A DNA stretch of 42,832 nucleotides from a virus, in IMG/VR virus record IMGVR_UViG_3300045283_000099, positions 1-42,832 of that record; one strand, 5' to 3'. This document shows positions 15,556-23,022 of the stretch, in pieces; position 1 is the first letter of the stretch, and the number at the start of each line of letters is the position of its first letter. The position numbers and the translations under genes are program-made. The notes beneath the pieces were generated by a model. It was not told where the DNA came from. It made no database searches and saw only the letters and a program-made list of their open reading frames with translations.

Positions 15556-17301
15556 ATGGACGTGCAACTGCCTGACGGAACCACCGTTCAGGGCGTTCCA
15601 GACGGAACGTCCAAGGCGGAACTCGCGCAGAAGCTCAAGGCGAACGGGCGCGATGTTCCCGATGAATGGCTGAAACCCGCGAAACAACCGGGAGTCGCAG
15701 AACGCGCCTACGATGCCTTCAAGAACGTGCAGGCAGGCATCACGGAACCCGCGCTTTCTATGGCTACCGGGATGCTCGCAAAGCCAGTCAGCGACGTGGC
15801 CGGACTTGGGATGCTGGCCGCAGCCCCGTTCGCCAAGGTGGACCCTTCCGGGTTCAAGGATTACGTGCAAAGACAACTTACCTTTGAGCCGAAAAGCTCG
15901 GCTGGTAAGGCGGTCAACGAATACAACCCGCTGGCGCTTCTGGGGAAGTTGACGGATTTTACTGGAGGTCAGGCCGAGCGTGGAATCAACGCAATCCCGC
16001 TTCCTCCGGGCGCACGGCCATATCAGGAAGCGGCAGGGCGCGGTATCCACGAAGCCATCAATCAGGCACCAGGACTGCTCGGCGCAAAAGCAGGCGCAAA
16101 GATACAAGAGGGCATTCCGGCAAAGCAACGTGCGCTCGACGTGCAGAGGGGGCTGAATGCGCCGCTGGATGCGATCCGTGAGCGCTCGCAAGCCGCGCAA
16201 CTCACCACGCCGCCGGAAGGCTCAACCTGGATCGCAGGCATTCCCGGCATGGCGAAAGTCGGACGGGTCATTTCGGCCGCCAATCAACCGGAGTTCAATC
16301 GCCTCATTGCAGAGCAGTTCGGCTTTCCCGAAGGCAAGGCGCTTACCGCCGATGCGCTCGAACAGGTCATTCGCGAAAAGGGGGCGGCGAAGCAAGCCTT
16401 GGTCGAATCCGGTTACGGTCCCTACGGCATGGATCACGTCATCAACGCGCCGGAGACGAGGAACGTGCGCCAGGTGGACAAGCAGGGGCGTCCGATCGAC
16501 TTCTACAAGCGCGAGGATACGTTCGGCTATCCGTTTGAAAAACCTGCGCTCTTGCCGGTAACGGGGGAATTCAAGAAGGCGCTGCAAAAGCCCTTGTCTC
16601 AGATCGAAGCGCAGCTTCTGGAATCCCCCGAAACCTTCAAGTCGCTCAAGCCATCGGCGTCCATCCTTAGAGAGTGGATCAAAAAGGACGAAATCGACCC
16701 CAAGCAGGCGATGAAGTCCATCGACTCGCTGCGTTCGGACGCGCAGACGAACCTCAAATCGGTCAAGCCGAAAGACCGGCAGGCCGGGTTCACGCGGCTT
16801 GAAATCGCAAACCGCTTGGAGGATATGTTCGAGGACAATCTCAAGGGCGATCCTGCCAAGTTGAACGCATTCCGCGAGGCGCGCAAAACGCAGGCGCAAG
16901 CCTATGACGTGCTCAAGGTTATCGACAAGGCCGGGAACGTGGACGCGCAAAAGCTCGCAGTGCTCTCGCGTCGCCGCCCGCTATCGGAAAATCTCAAGCT
17001 GGTTTCCGACTACGCCGAGACGTTCCCCAAGGGCGCGAAAAAGGTAACGGAGGGGATACAGGCCGTCAGCCCGTTCGATTGGATGTTCGGGCTTGGGGCA
17101 TTGGCATCGGGCCATCCAGGCATCGCCGCCTCTGAAATCGGGGCGCGCGTTGCAATTCCCTCGCTCATTGCGCGCGGAATGCTGCAAAATAGAACTCCGT
17201 CGTATCAAGTGGGTGCTGGCCGAACAGCGGCACCCTATTTACTACCGGCCGCTGGCGCGGCAATCAGCCAGCAACGCGACCAACTGGAGAGCCCGCCATA
17301 A
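15556..17301 (+). CDS. Internal virion (ejection) protein
   Basis: A 581-residue protein. The N-terminal MDVQLPDGTTVQGVPDGTSKAEL module is a compact domain seen at the start of other phage internal proteins. The remainder is helical, with a Gly/Ala-rich middle and a moderately hydrophobic segment (about 490-545). ATG follows the previous TAA directly, in the same frame. Probable job: ejection apparatus or host-envelope penetration. No lytic transglycosylase active-site pattern was found in it. Confidence 0.55.
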   Translation: MDVQLPDGTTVQGVPDGTSKAELAQKLKANGRDVPDEWLKPAKQPGVAERAYDAFKNVQAGITEPALSMATGMLAKPVSDVAGLGMLAAAPFAKVDPSGFKDYVQRQLTFEPKSSAGKAVNEYNPLALLGKLTDFTGGQAERGINAIPLPPGARPYQEAAGRGIHEAINQAPGLLGAKAGAKIQEGIPAKQRALDVQRGLNAPLDAIRERSQAAQLTTPPEGSTWIAGIPGMAKVGRVISAANQPEFNRLIAEQFGFPEGKALTADALEQVIREKGAAKQALVESGYGPYGMDHVINAPETRNVRQVDKQGRPIDFYKREDTFGYPFEKPALLPVTGEFKKALQKPLSQIEAQLLESPETFKSLKPSASILREWIKKDEIDPKQAMKSIDSLRSDAQTNLKSVKPKDRQAGFTRLEIANRLEDMFEDNLKGDPAKLNAFREARKTQAQAYDVLKVIDKAGNVDAQKLAVLSRRRPLSENLKLVSDYAETFPKGAKKVTEGIQAVSPFDWMFGLGALASGHPGIAASEIGARVAIPSLIARGMLQNRTPSYQVGAGRTAAPYLLPAAGAAISQQRDQLESPP

Positions 17302-17372
17302 TGTATGACTTCCTGCTGTTGTTGTTTGGCTTCACTGTCGGCATACTGTCCTTTCTGTATTTGCCAGATTGA
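17301..17372 (+). CDS. Tiny single-span membrane peptide
   Basis: A 23-residue open frame, MYDFLLLLFGFTVGILSFLY plus three residues, almost all hydrophobic. It overlaps the TAA of the ejection protein by one base, the usual arrangement in this genome. Such short peptides can be real, but the size leaves little to test by eye. Confidence 0.35.
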   Translation: MYDFLLLLFGFTVGILSFLYLPD

Positions 17373-17384
17373 TGCGCCGCCTGA

Positions 17385-17630
17385 ATGATTCCAACTATGG
17401 CGATTGGCGACCGCGTAGTTTGCCCGACGTGCAGGGCAATGGTTGCCACAGTCAATCATGTGCGCAAGGGAAGCGGGTGTTATAGCGACCTGGATTGGAT
17501 AATCGATCCAGCGCTTGCGTTCGGGCACTGCCAAAACTGCGGGGATTTGTACTATGTCGCCCAGAAGTGCGCGTGCTCTCCGCCGTCGATGGTGCATACC
17601 GAGAACGGCTGGCGGCTTACCTGCGCATGA
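17385..17630 (+). CDS. Zinc-ribbon protein coupled to the ATP-grasp enzyme
   Basis: An 81-residue protein (a shorter start at 17397 is possible) with two Cys pairs: CPTC near residue 13 and CQNC near 49, plus further cysteines (CACS, C-terminal C). It looks like a zinc-binding ribbon. The stop TGA overlaps the ATG of the ATP-grasp gene (ATGA), so the two are likely made together. It may be a partner or carrier for that enzyme; no family was recognised. Confidence 0.55.
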   Translation: MIPTMAIGDRVVCPTCRAMVATVNHVRKGSGCYSDLDWIIDPALAFGHCQNCGDLYYVAQKCACSPPSMVHTENGWRLTCA

Positions 17631-18973
17631 AAATTTTTCTTCTGGATACCGGGAGCAACCTGCTCGACTTCGCCATGCGCTCAATGGACGCAGGGCATGA
17701 CGTGCTCTGGTACGACCAGCCGAGAAAAAAAGATGGGTCCGTCCGCATGGCAGGGCGCGGCATCGTGCCGAAGTTGCTGGACTACGACCAGATCAGGAAG
17801 AAATGGCTTGGATGGGCGAATCTGATCGTTTGCGCAGACAACACGCACTATCTCGACATGCTGGAACCGTTCAGGCGAATCGGCTTTCCCATATTCGCGC
17901 CGTCAAAGGAAGCCGCCGAACTCGAGCTCGACCGCGCCGCCGGCCAGAAAGCATTCGCCGACTGCGGCATTGAAATCATTCCGAGCAAGACTTTTCACGA
18001 TTACGATGCAGCCATTGCCTATGTGAAGAAAGAGGGCTGCGCGATGGTTTCCAAGCCTTCGGGGGATGCCGACAAGGTAATGAGCTACGTCAGCCGCAGT
18101 GCCGCCGATCTCGTCTATATGCTCGAACGCTGGAAAGACAATCCTAAGTGCGTCAAGGACACGAAGGAACATGGCTTCATCATTCAAGAAAAAAAAGAAG
18201 GCTGCGAGATGGCGGTAGGCGGATGGTTCGGGCCTGGCGGGTGGTCGAAGTGGATATACCAGAATTTTGAACAAAAGAAGCTGATGAATGGTGATCTCGG
18301 CGTTAATACGGGCGAGCAAGGCACGCTGTCAATGTACGTTTCCGAATGCAAACTTTTCGATACGATGCTCAAGCCACTTACGCCTGTACTGGAGCGCATG
18401 GAATACGTCGGGTACATTGACGTGAACACGATCATTGACGACAAGGGCCAGCCGTGGCCGCTGGAACTTACCATGCGTCCGCCGTGGCCTGGTTTTCACA
18501 ATCAGATGGCGACGCACGAAGGCGATCCGGCGCAATGGATGCTCGACTGCTTGAACGGAAAGGACACGCTCCAAGTGAAAGAAAATCAGGCGTGCATTTC
18601 GATTGTGCTTGCGTTGCCTGACTACCCTTACAGCCACTTCACGAACAAGGAAGTCAGCGGCATCCCGATCTATTACGCGGTTGACCGCGAGCATGTCCAT
18701 TTGTCCGAAGTCATGCTCGGTGAAGCGCCGGTTCAAGTCGGGGATAAAGTTGCCACGATGCCATGCTACGTGTCCGCGGGAGATTACCTTTTGGTCTGCA
18801 CTGGCACAGGCGACACGATCACTGGGGCGCGGAAATCGGCGTACTCCGCAATCAGGAAGATTCAGGTTCCCGGCGATGCGTTCTACCGGACGGACATCGG
18901 TGCGACGCAACGCCTGCGCGACGGGATACCAAAAATCCAAAAGCACGGTTTTGCGCGAGGGTTCAGATTTTGA
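17627..18973 (+). CDS. PurD-like ATP-grasp ligase
   Basis: The protein has 448 residues from ATG 17627. Its landmarks follow phosphoribosylamine-glycine ligase (PurD) in order: an N-terminal Rossmann-like strand (MKIFLLDTGSN), a LELDRAAGQKAFADCGI helix, a lysine strand (MVSKPSGDADKV), a lid-side FIIQEKKEGCEMAVGGW, NGDLGVNTGEQGTLSMY (compare the PurD DTGPNTGGMG segment), and DVNTIIDDKGQPWPLELTMRPPWPGF in place of the PurD metal-binding EFNVRFGDPE. ATP-grasp enzymes join a carboxylate to an amine or similar group through an acyl phosphate. Since the metal-site motif differs, the substrate is probably not the purine intermediate. It sits among virion genes, with no other purine genes around. Confidence 0.7.
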   Translation: MKIFLLDTGSNLLDFAMRSMDAGHDVLWYDQPRKKDGSVRMAGRGIVPKLLDYDQIRKKWLGWANLIVCADNTHYLDMLEPFRRIGFPIFAPSKEAAELELDRAAGQKAFADCGIEIIPSKTFHDYDAAIAYVKKEGCAMVSKPSGDADKVMSYVSRSAADLVYMLERWKDNPKCVKDTKEHGFIIQEKKEGCEMAVGGWFGPGGWSKWIYQNFEQKKLMNGDLGVNTGEQGTLSMYVSECKLFDTMLKPLTPVLERMEYVGYIDVNTIIDDKGQPWPLELTMRPPWPGFHNQMATHEGDPAQWMLDCLNGKDTLQVKENQACISIVLALPDYPYSHFTNKEVSGIPIYYAVDREHVHLSEVMLGEAPVQVGDKVATMPCYVSAGDYLLVCTGTGDTITGARKSAYSAIRKIQVPGDAFYRTDIGATQRLRDGIPKIQKHGFARGFRF

Positions 18974-19500
18974 CTACAGCGGATGTTGTCGCCACGTTGA
19001 CCGAGGATAACATCAAAGCGGCGCTGATCGAAGCGCGCGGGGATTTGTTTGTCGCATCCCAGATGCTCGGCGTTACTGCTATACGATTGGATCGAGCAAT
19101 TCGGGTATCGGATGTTCTGCAAGCCACGCAGACAGTAATTTACTCTCAGCCCCAAGATGCAGAGTTTGATCGTATTTCATCGGAGGAACTGGAGCGTGCG
19201 GTATCTCGCCGTCTCGCTCTGTATCGGGTAGATGGCCTAGATGCTCTTCATGATATTGCGACAATGCCGATAGGGGAAAACCCTGCGCTTGTCGCGTCGA
19301 AACTCGGCGCCGCAACTCGGCTCGCTGGCGGGCTTTCAGAAGGCGTCGGCGGTTCAGAGACATCTGACATACTCCGAGAGTTGAATGCGGCTTACCATGC
19401 GAGTGCTCCTAAGATCAGGATCGTAAGACAGACGATGACGACGGTCGAAATGGGGCCTGAGGAACACGAAATTCCGGCAGAGAATCCACCATCGAAATAA
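18970..19500 (+). CDS. HTH protein, candidate small terminase subunit
   Basis: It has 176 residues from TTG 18970, overlapping the previous stop. Residues about 10-40 (NIKAALIEARGDLFVASQMLGVTAIRLDRAIR) form a Fis/terminase-like helix-turn-helix, followed by a helical oligomerisation-type region and an acidic tail. This layout fits a small terminase that recognises the packaging site. The large terminase gene is about 18 kb away on the map, which is unusual, so a transcription regulator is an alternative. Its last 86 bases overlap the 3' end of the opposite-strand gene. Confidence 0.5.
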   Translation: MTTADVVATLTEDNIKAALIEARGDLFVASQMLGVTAIRLDRAIRVSDVLQATQTVIYSQPQDAEFDRISSEELERAVSRRLALYRVDGLDALHDIATMPIGENPALVASKLGAATRLAGGLSEGVGGSETSDILRELNAAYHASAPKIRIVRQTMTTVEMGPEEHEIPAENPPSK

Positions 19501-20431
19501 CCTGCGCCAGTTTCGCCGCCGCCGCCGCGTGCTCGGCCTCGATCTTGTCGTAATCAGGCGCAAGGCCGTCCAGAAAATAAAACGACGTGCGCGCCTTCTG
19601 CTCCACGCAGCCAGAGCGCACCAGCGCACGTAGCGCCACTTTCCAGAAGCGCACGGACTTCGACAGGATGCTGTCTTTCGCAAGGCACACGTTTCCGACG
19701 CGCGGCAGTTCGTTCCGAATGAACTCATACATGCCAAGCAGCGTATGGTCTTCGGGCTCCACGCGCGGAATCAACTGGATCACGCGGCAGTAGCGGCGGC
19801 CTGAAAAGTGGCGCATCGCTCTGGATTGAATCGCCTTCTGCCCCATGATGTTGACGCCAAGTTCCTTCCTCAAAATATCGTCGTTCATCGCCCAACAGCC
19901 CGCAGTCGGGATGCCGCACGCCTGCGCCACGGCGAGCAATTCCTTTGTGGCCTTCGATGCCGATACGATCTGGATGAACCGCTTGCAGGCTTTGCCGGTG
20001 GGGAACAACGTGAACAGCAATTCCTCATGCGCACGCCACACCGGCGGCCGAAAGATCACCAGAAGCGATTCTGCGTCTACCGTCGTTCGTTCGATGTCCT
20101 CGACCGACAGCGGGCACTCGGCGAGCATGCACGCATCGTAGGCATAGCGTGGCTCGCGCTCCTGATAGCGCCGTTCCCGCAACAGGTGAAGGTTTCTCTG
20201 GTAATGCCGGTAGTTGATAATCGTTCCGTTTTCAATCTGCCAGCGCGCGAATTCTGCATCGAATGCGGGATCGTTGCGCCCGAGGAAAGGGCGGATTTTT
20301 TCGAGCAGCTTGACCCGGATCCGGATCGGGCGCTCAACGATGTGGATGGCACGCACCATGACGCGGTTATACGCTGCGTCTAAAGCGAGGATTGTTTCCT
20401 CAAGCCGATTGGTACGAAAGGTAGGGATCAC
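19415..20431 (-). CDS. Lone reverse-strand gene of unknown function (possible moron)
   Basis: About 338 residues from GTG 20431, chosen because AGGGA lies 5 bases upstream and because the longer TTG start (20488) falls inside the promoter. A mostly alpha-helical protein; the section around LPRVGNVCLAKDSILSKSVRFWKVALRALVRSGCV has a winged-helix feel, and the C-terminus is helical, then Ser-rich. No family was recognised. It is the only leftward gene inside the rightward late region and has its own promoter, the pattern of accessory morons such as exclusion or anti-defence genes. It overlaps the HTH gene convergently by 86 bases. Confidence 0.55.
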   Translation of the reverse strand: MIPTFRTNRLEETILALDAAYNRVMVRAIHIVERPIRIRVKLLEKIRPFLGRNDPAFDAEFARWQIENGTIINYRHYQRNLHLLRERRYQEREPRYAYDACMLAECPLSVEDIERTTVDAESLLVIFRPPVWRAHEELLFTLFPTGKACKRFIQIVSASKATKELLAVAQACGIPTAGCWAMNDDILRKELGVNIMGQKAIQSRAMRHFSGRRYCRVIQLIPRVEPEDHTLLGMYEFIRNELPRVGNVCLAKDSILSKSVRFWKVALRALVRSGCVEQKARTSFYFLDGLAPDYDKIEAEHAAAAAKLAQVISMVDSLPEFRVPQAPFRPSSSSVLRS

Positions 20432-20459
20432 CACTTTCCCTGGGTTGCTAGGGTGCCCA

Positions 20460-20488
20460 ATGGTATAATGAGTTTTACATATTGTCAA
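20460..20488 (-). promoter_or_regulatory. Leftward sigma70-type promoter of the lone gene
   Basis: On the - strand TTGACA (20483-20488) is followed after 17 bases by TACCAT (20460-20465), a 4/6 match to the -10 box. Transcription would start near 20453, about 22 bases before GTG 20431. It overlaps the rightward promoter completely. Confidence 0.5.
20461..20469 (+). promoter_or_regulatory. Rightward extended -10 promoter of the lysis region
   Basis: TGGTATAAT matches the extended -10 element TGnTATAAT exactly; no good -35 is present, as expected for this class. The start site would be near 20476, about 29 bases ahead of ATG 20505. It faces away from, and shares bases with, the leftward promoter. 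Confidence 0.55.
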
Positions 20489-20504
20489 ATCAGGGATTCC
20501 ATTG

Positions 20505-20612
20505 ATGCGCCGTCGCTTTTTCTATACTTCGGCGCGCGACTGGTTCGCCCTTGTCGTCACGCTGATATTTACGGCATTAGTCTGGTTTCTGCGTTTGCAC
20601 TACGCGCAATAG
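20505..20612 (+). CDS. Very small membrane protein (lysis region)
   Basis: A 35-residue protein, MRRRFFYTSARDWFALVVTL then IFTALVWFLRLHYAQ: basic N-terminus and a single membrane span. AGGGA lies 8 bases upstream of the ATG. It is first in the lysis group, so a pinholin- or antiholin-like role is possible, without proof. Confidence 0.55.
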   Translation: MRRRFFYTSARDWFALVVTLIFTALVWFLRLHYAQ

Positions 20613-20613
20613 C

Positions 20614-20925
20614 ATGGACATGCCTGGGCTCCGCGGGGAAATTGTACGCACCGCCGTTATGGCGATGACGACGACGATTTTGGGCTTCGTGGTGGCTGGC
20701 GTTACCGGCGTTTTCGGAAAGATCGACGCTATTGCAGACATCAAGAAATCGCAGGATGCGCAGGCCGCCCAAGTGCTCGTGTTGAAGGAACAAATGGACA
20801 AGGCCAAAGACAATGCCAACGATCTTAAAAGCGCTATCGTCGGATTTTCCGCTGAGCACAAATTTCTAATTGAAACGGTAAAGGAACTTCGAGACGATCT
20901 GGCGGCGGCGAGGCGCGCACGTTGA
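20614..20925 (+). CDS. Membrane-anchored coiled-coil protein, possible inner spanin or holin partner
   Basis: A 103-residue protein with one N-terminal membrane span (about 14-32, VMAMTTTILGFVVAGVTGVF) and a long charged coiled coil to the C-terminus. Single anchor plus periplasmic coiled coil is the architecture of inner-membrane spanins, but other small phage membrane proteins share it. The stop overlaps the next start (ATG 20925). Confidence 0.5.
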   Translation: MDMPGLRGEIVRTAVMAMTTTILGFVVAGVTGVFGKIDAIADIKKSQDAQAAQVLVLKEQMDKAKDNANDLKSAIVGFSAEHKFLIETVKELRDDLAAARRAR

Positions 20926-21266
20926 TGGATGAATCGGCTAAATCCCAACTCTACGCCGCCGTGCGTGCTGTCATGTATTTGATCGGGGCGACAGGGATAG
21001 ACCTTGCACACCATTTTGGCAACGAAGAGACGCAGATGCAGATTGCGGGGACCATCGTATTTCTGGTGGCCTATGGGCTATCGGTGTGCGACAAAATCCA
21101 GATCAAGCGCAAGATCGGTGTCGCTGTCAATGTGGGCCTGACCGCGGCGGATCGCACCACGGGACCGACGCCGCTTGTCACCCCTGACGACGCGCAGAAG
21201 CTGATAAAAATTATCGCCCCGACGCTTCCCGAGGCTCTCCCAAATCCGCTCTCTGAACACACTTGA
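20925..21266 (+). CDS. Putative holin (two membrane spans)
   Basis: A 113-residue protein from ATG 20925 (a TTG at 20922 is alternative). Two hydrophobic stretches (LYAAVRAVMYLIGATGIDL and MQIAGTIVFLVAYGLSV) are followed by a basic KIQIKRKIG and a soluble tail. Small size, two spans and position before the endolysin fit a class II holin, which would open the inner membrane. The next gene overlaps its stop. Confidence 0.5.
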   Translation: MDESAKSQLYAAVRAVMYLIGATGIDLAHHFGNEETQMQIAGTIVFLVAYGLSVCDKIQIKRKIGVAVNVGLTAADRTTGPTPLVTPDDAQKLIKIIAPTLPEALPNPLSEHT

Positions 21267-21640
21267 TGGACAGCCATCCTATTGATTTTGCTTTTTTCGG
21301 CTGTTGGGATCAGTCGGGACACTATATGTTCTTGCCCGACAAAAGCCAAGTAAGAGACTGCGAACGCGGCGGAATACCTACTGAAGCGCAACTTGATGGA
21401 TCGCGTTTGTTCCTCCCATATCCTGAACGTGTTGGCGAAGGCCGCGTAACTTATTTACCGGCATTGAATGTCACCGTTATGTCTTGGTGGAATCGGGTAT
21501 TTGACGAACGCGGTGCAGTAAATTCTCATGTAATCTGTAGAGGAGATCAAAGAGTATCAACGATGTGGAATGTGTTTGTATCGCGTTTCCCTGATTTAGC
21601 TAAGCATCACACGAAACCAATCATCGCTATAACGTATTGA
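21266..21640 (+). CDS. Unknown protein in lysis region
   Basis: A 124-residue protein from ATG 21266 overlapping the preceding TGA. Soluble, with many aromatic residues (FAFFGCWDQSGHYMFLPDKS, VMSWWNRVFDERGAVNSH). Base composition is more AT-rich than the genes around it, hinting at separate acquisition. No family recognised. Confidence 0.5.
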   Translation: MDSHPIDFAFFGCWDQSGHYMFLPDKSQVRDCERGGIPTEAQLDGSRLFLPYPERVGEGRVTYLPALNVTVMSWWNRVFDERGAVNSHVICRGDQRVSTMWNVFVSRFPDLAKHHTKPIIAITY

Positions 21641-21681
21641 TGTTCGCTGCTGAAAAACTCGCCGGCCATTAAAATGCGCGC

Positions 21682-21903
21682 ATGTCCGCAAATCCGCGCC
21701 CCGTCAGCATTGACCGCTACTTCTGCTTCGAGAGCGGCGGCGGGTTCATTTTCTCCATCGTGGGCAAGACGAAAGATGGGCGTGACGTTGTGATTGGGCG
21801 CACATACCGGTATCGGAACCTGAACGACATGATTGAGTCTGCGCGATTGGTGCGCGGCAAGAACACCGAAATTCCGATCGTTTGGAACGGAAAGAGTTTT
21901 TAG
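21682..21903 (+). CDS. Small unknown protein
   Basis: A 73-residue soluble protein of alternating strands (RYFCFESGGGFIFSIVGKTK, DVVIGRTYRYRNL) that may form a small beta-barrel. It lies 41 bases after the previous gene and 2 bases before a tiny membrane gene. Function unknown. Confidence 0.5.
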   Translation: MSANPRPVSIDRYFCFESGGGFIFSIVGKTKDGRDVVIGRTYRYRNLNDMIESARLVRGKNTEIPIVWNGKSF

Positions 21904-21905
21904 GG

Positions 21906-22001
21906 ATGGTTCTGAGCCTTGAGAACATGGCAATCGCCGTCGCTGCCTACGCGCTCTGCTGCGGCGCGGTCATGCTGCTGTGCAAGTTTTTGAAGTGCTG
22001 A
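21906..22001 (+). CDS. Tiny Cys-rich membrane peptide
   Basis: A 31-residue open frame (MVLSLENMAIAVAAYALCCG followed by AVMLLCKFLKC) with one membrane span and four cysteines. It starts with TAGGGATG spacing close to the previous stop. It is too short for family assignment. Confidence 0.4.
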   Translation: MVLSLENMAIAVAAYALCCGAVMLLCKFLKC

Positions 22002-22020
22002 GCCGACAAGAATTCCTTGT

Positions 22021-22122
22021 ATGTTGAGGCAGTGCGGTTATATCCGTTGGACCGACATCGGCATGGCCGTGATCGCCGCGCTGCTCTTTGTGGCCTTGCT
22101 TGTCATGCTCGCTGAACACTGA
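22021..22122 (+). CDS. Tiny membrane peptide
   Basis: A 33-residue open frame with a short polar N-terminus (MLRQCGYIRWTD) and a single strongly hydrophobic span (about 14-30). One of several such peptides in the lysis region; role unknown, possibly membrane disruption or regulation of the holin. Confidence 0.4.
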   Translation: MLRQCGYIRWTDIGMAVIAALLFVALLVMLAEH

Positions 22123-22169
22123 TTCGACCGCGCTGGCCCGGAAGGCCGCAGCTTGAAAAGGAGGAAGCA

Positions 22170-22412
22170 ATGAACGGAGGAATCGGATGGGCGGTAGAGC
22201 AGATGCGTGACGGGAACAAGGTCACTCGCCCAGGATGGAACGGAAAAGGACTATGGCTCGAATTACAAGTACCTGACGCCAATAGCAAGATGACGCTGCC
22301 ATACGTCTATATAAACTACCCGGCAAACGCGGCAAATACCCCTGGCGCTTGCGTGCCGTGGCTGGCGTCGCAAACAGACTTACTCGCAAGGGATTGGGAA
22401 ATCGCAACATGA
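22170..22412 (+). CDS. Tad2-like (DUF2829) anti-Thoeris family protein
   Basis: An 80-residue protein that follows the DUF2829/Tad2 pattern along its full length: N-terminal helix with WAVEQMRDGNKVTRPGWNGKG, then LWLELQV, a central LPYVYINYP, and the C-terminal signature CVPWLASQTDLLARDWEI. Tad2 proteins bind and sequester cyclic ADP-ribose-type signal molecules made by Thoeris and so block that defence; some members also bind cyclic dinucleotides. GGAGG precedes the ATG. The family match is clear; whether this member binds a signal molecule is inference. Confidence 0.8.
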   Translation: MNGGIGWAVEQMRDGNKVTRPGWNGKGLWLELQVPDANSKMTLPYVYINYPANAANTPGACVPWLASQTDLLARDWEIAT

Positions 22413-22807
22413 ACGTCCTGCGCCAAATATGGACCATCCTCGCTTCGGTGTGCCTCGCCGCTGCGCTTGCCGTCGCTGTGCCGCAATTCGGGGGTTGCGC
22501 GGCGGGAACCAACGGCATGGGCAGCGTGTTGCTTGCGCCGGACATCGACACCTTCAATAAAAGGCTAGGCGCGGCTTACGTTTTGAATACCGCTGTCAGA
22601 CGCGCATCGGTGTCCTTGATGGATGCAGGCAAGATTAGTGCTCAGGACGGCGAGAATACGATGGCGGCGAACGACGTGGCCAAGGCCGGGCTTGACCTGG
22701 CTGCCACTATGAGCAAGATCGATCTGGCCGCGGCCGACGGGAAGCTGAACGCGGTATCCGCGACTCTCATGGCGCTTTCGGCCTATCTGACGGCAAGGGG
22801 TCAATGA
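22409..22807 (+). CDS. Signal-peptide/lipoprotein-like protein in lysis region
   Basis: A 132-residue protein from ATG 22409 overlapping the Tad2-like stop. N-terminal signal-like segment (about 5-25, WTILASVCLAAALAVAVPQ) ends in FGGC, an imperfect lipobox. The mature part is helical and Ala-rich (DTFNKRLGAAYVLNTAVRRASVSLMDAGK). It may be an outer-membrane lipoprotein, for instance part of a spanin system, although its mature region is much longer than Rz1 types. Confidence 0.5.
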   Translation: MNVLRQIWTILASVCLAAALAVAVPQFGGCAAGTNGMGSVLLAPDIDTFNKRLGAAYVLNTAVRRASVSLMDAGKISAQDGENTMAANDVAKAGLDLAATMSKIDLAAADGKLNAVSATLMALSAYLTARGQ

Positions 22808-23022
22808 TGGGACCGGGCGAGATACTGGCACTGCAAATCATCCTCGGCTTGGTTGACCGCGCTGCCGCGTATTCGGCGGCGCTGGCTAAGGCCAAGGCCG
22901 AGGGCCGCGACCTCAGCGAAGCCGAGATTTACGCTCTCGCGCAGGATGACGACGTAGCGAGGGCCGAGCAAGTCTTAGCAATCGCCCGGCGGCGAGCGCA
23001 GGAAAAGACGGCAACCACGTGA
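22804..23022 (+). CDS. Small helical protein in lysis region
   Basis: A 72-residue protein with a hydrophobic N-terminal helix (EILALQIILGLVDRAAAYSAAL) and a charged helical rest. Overlaps both neighbours by 4 bases. It may pair with the lipoprotein-like product or the endolysin. No family recognised. Confidence 0.5.
   Translation: MMGPGEILALQIILGLVDRAAAYSAALAKAKAEGRDLSEAEIYALAQDDDVARAEQVLAIARRRAQEKTATT

Noticed and set aside
17372-17485. 37-codon frame starting ATGCGCCGC
   Set aside because: Overlaps the zinc-ribbon gene in another frame and has no recognisable feature.
20432-20488. N-terminal extension of the lone reverse gene from TTG 20488
   Set aside because: Those codons coincide with the -35/-10 promoter elements; the GTG at 20431 has a ribosome site.
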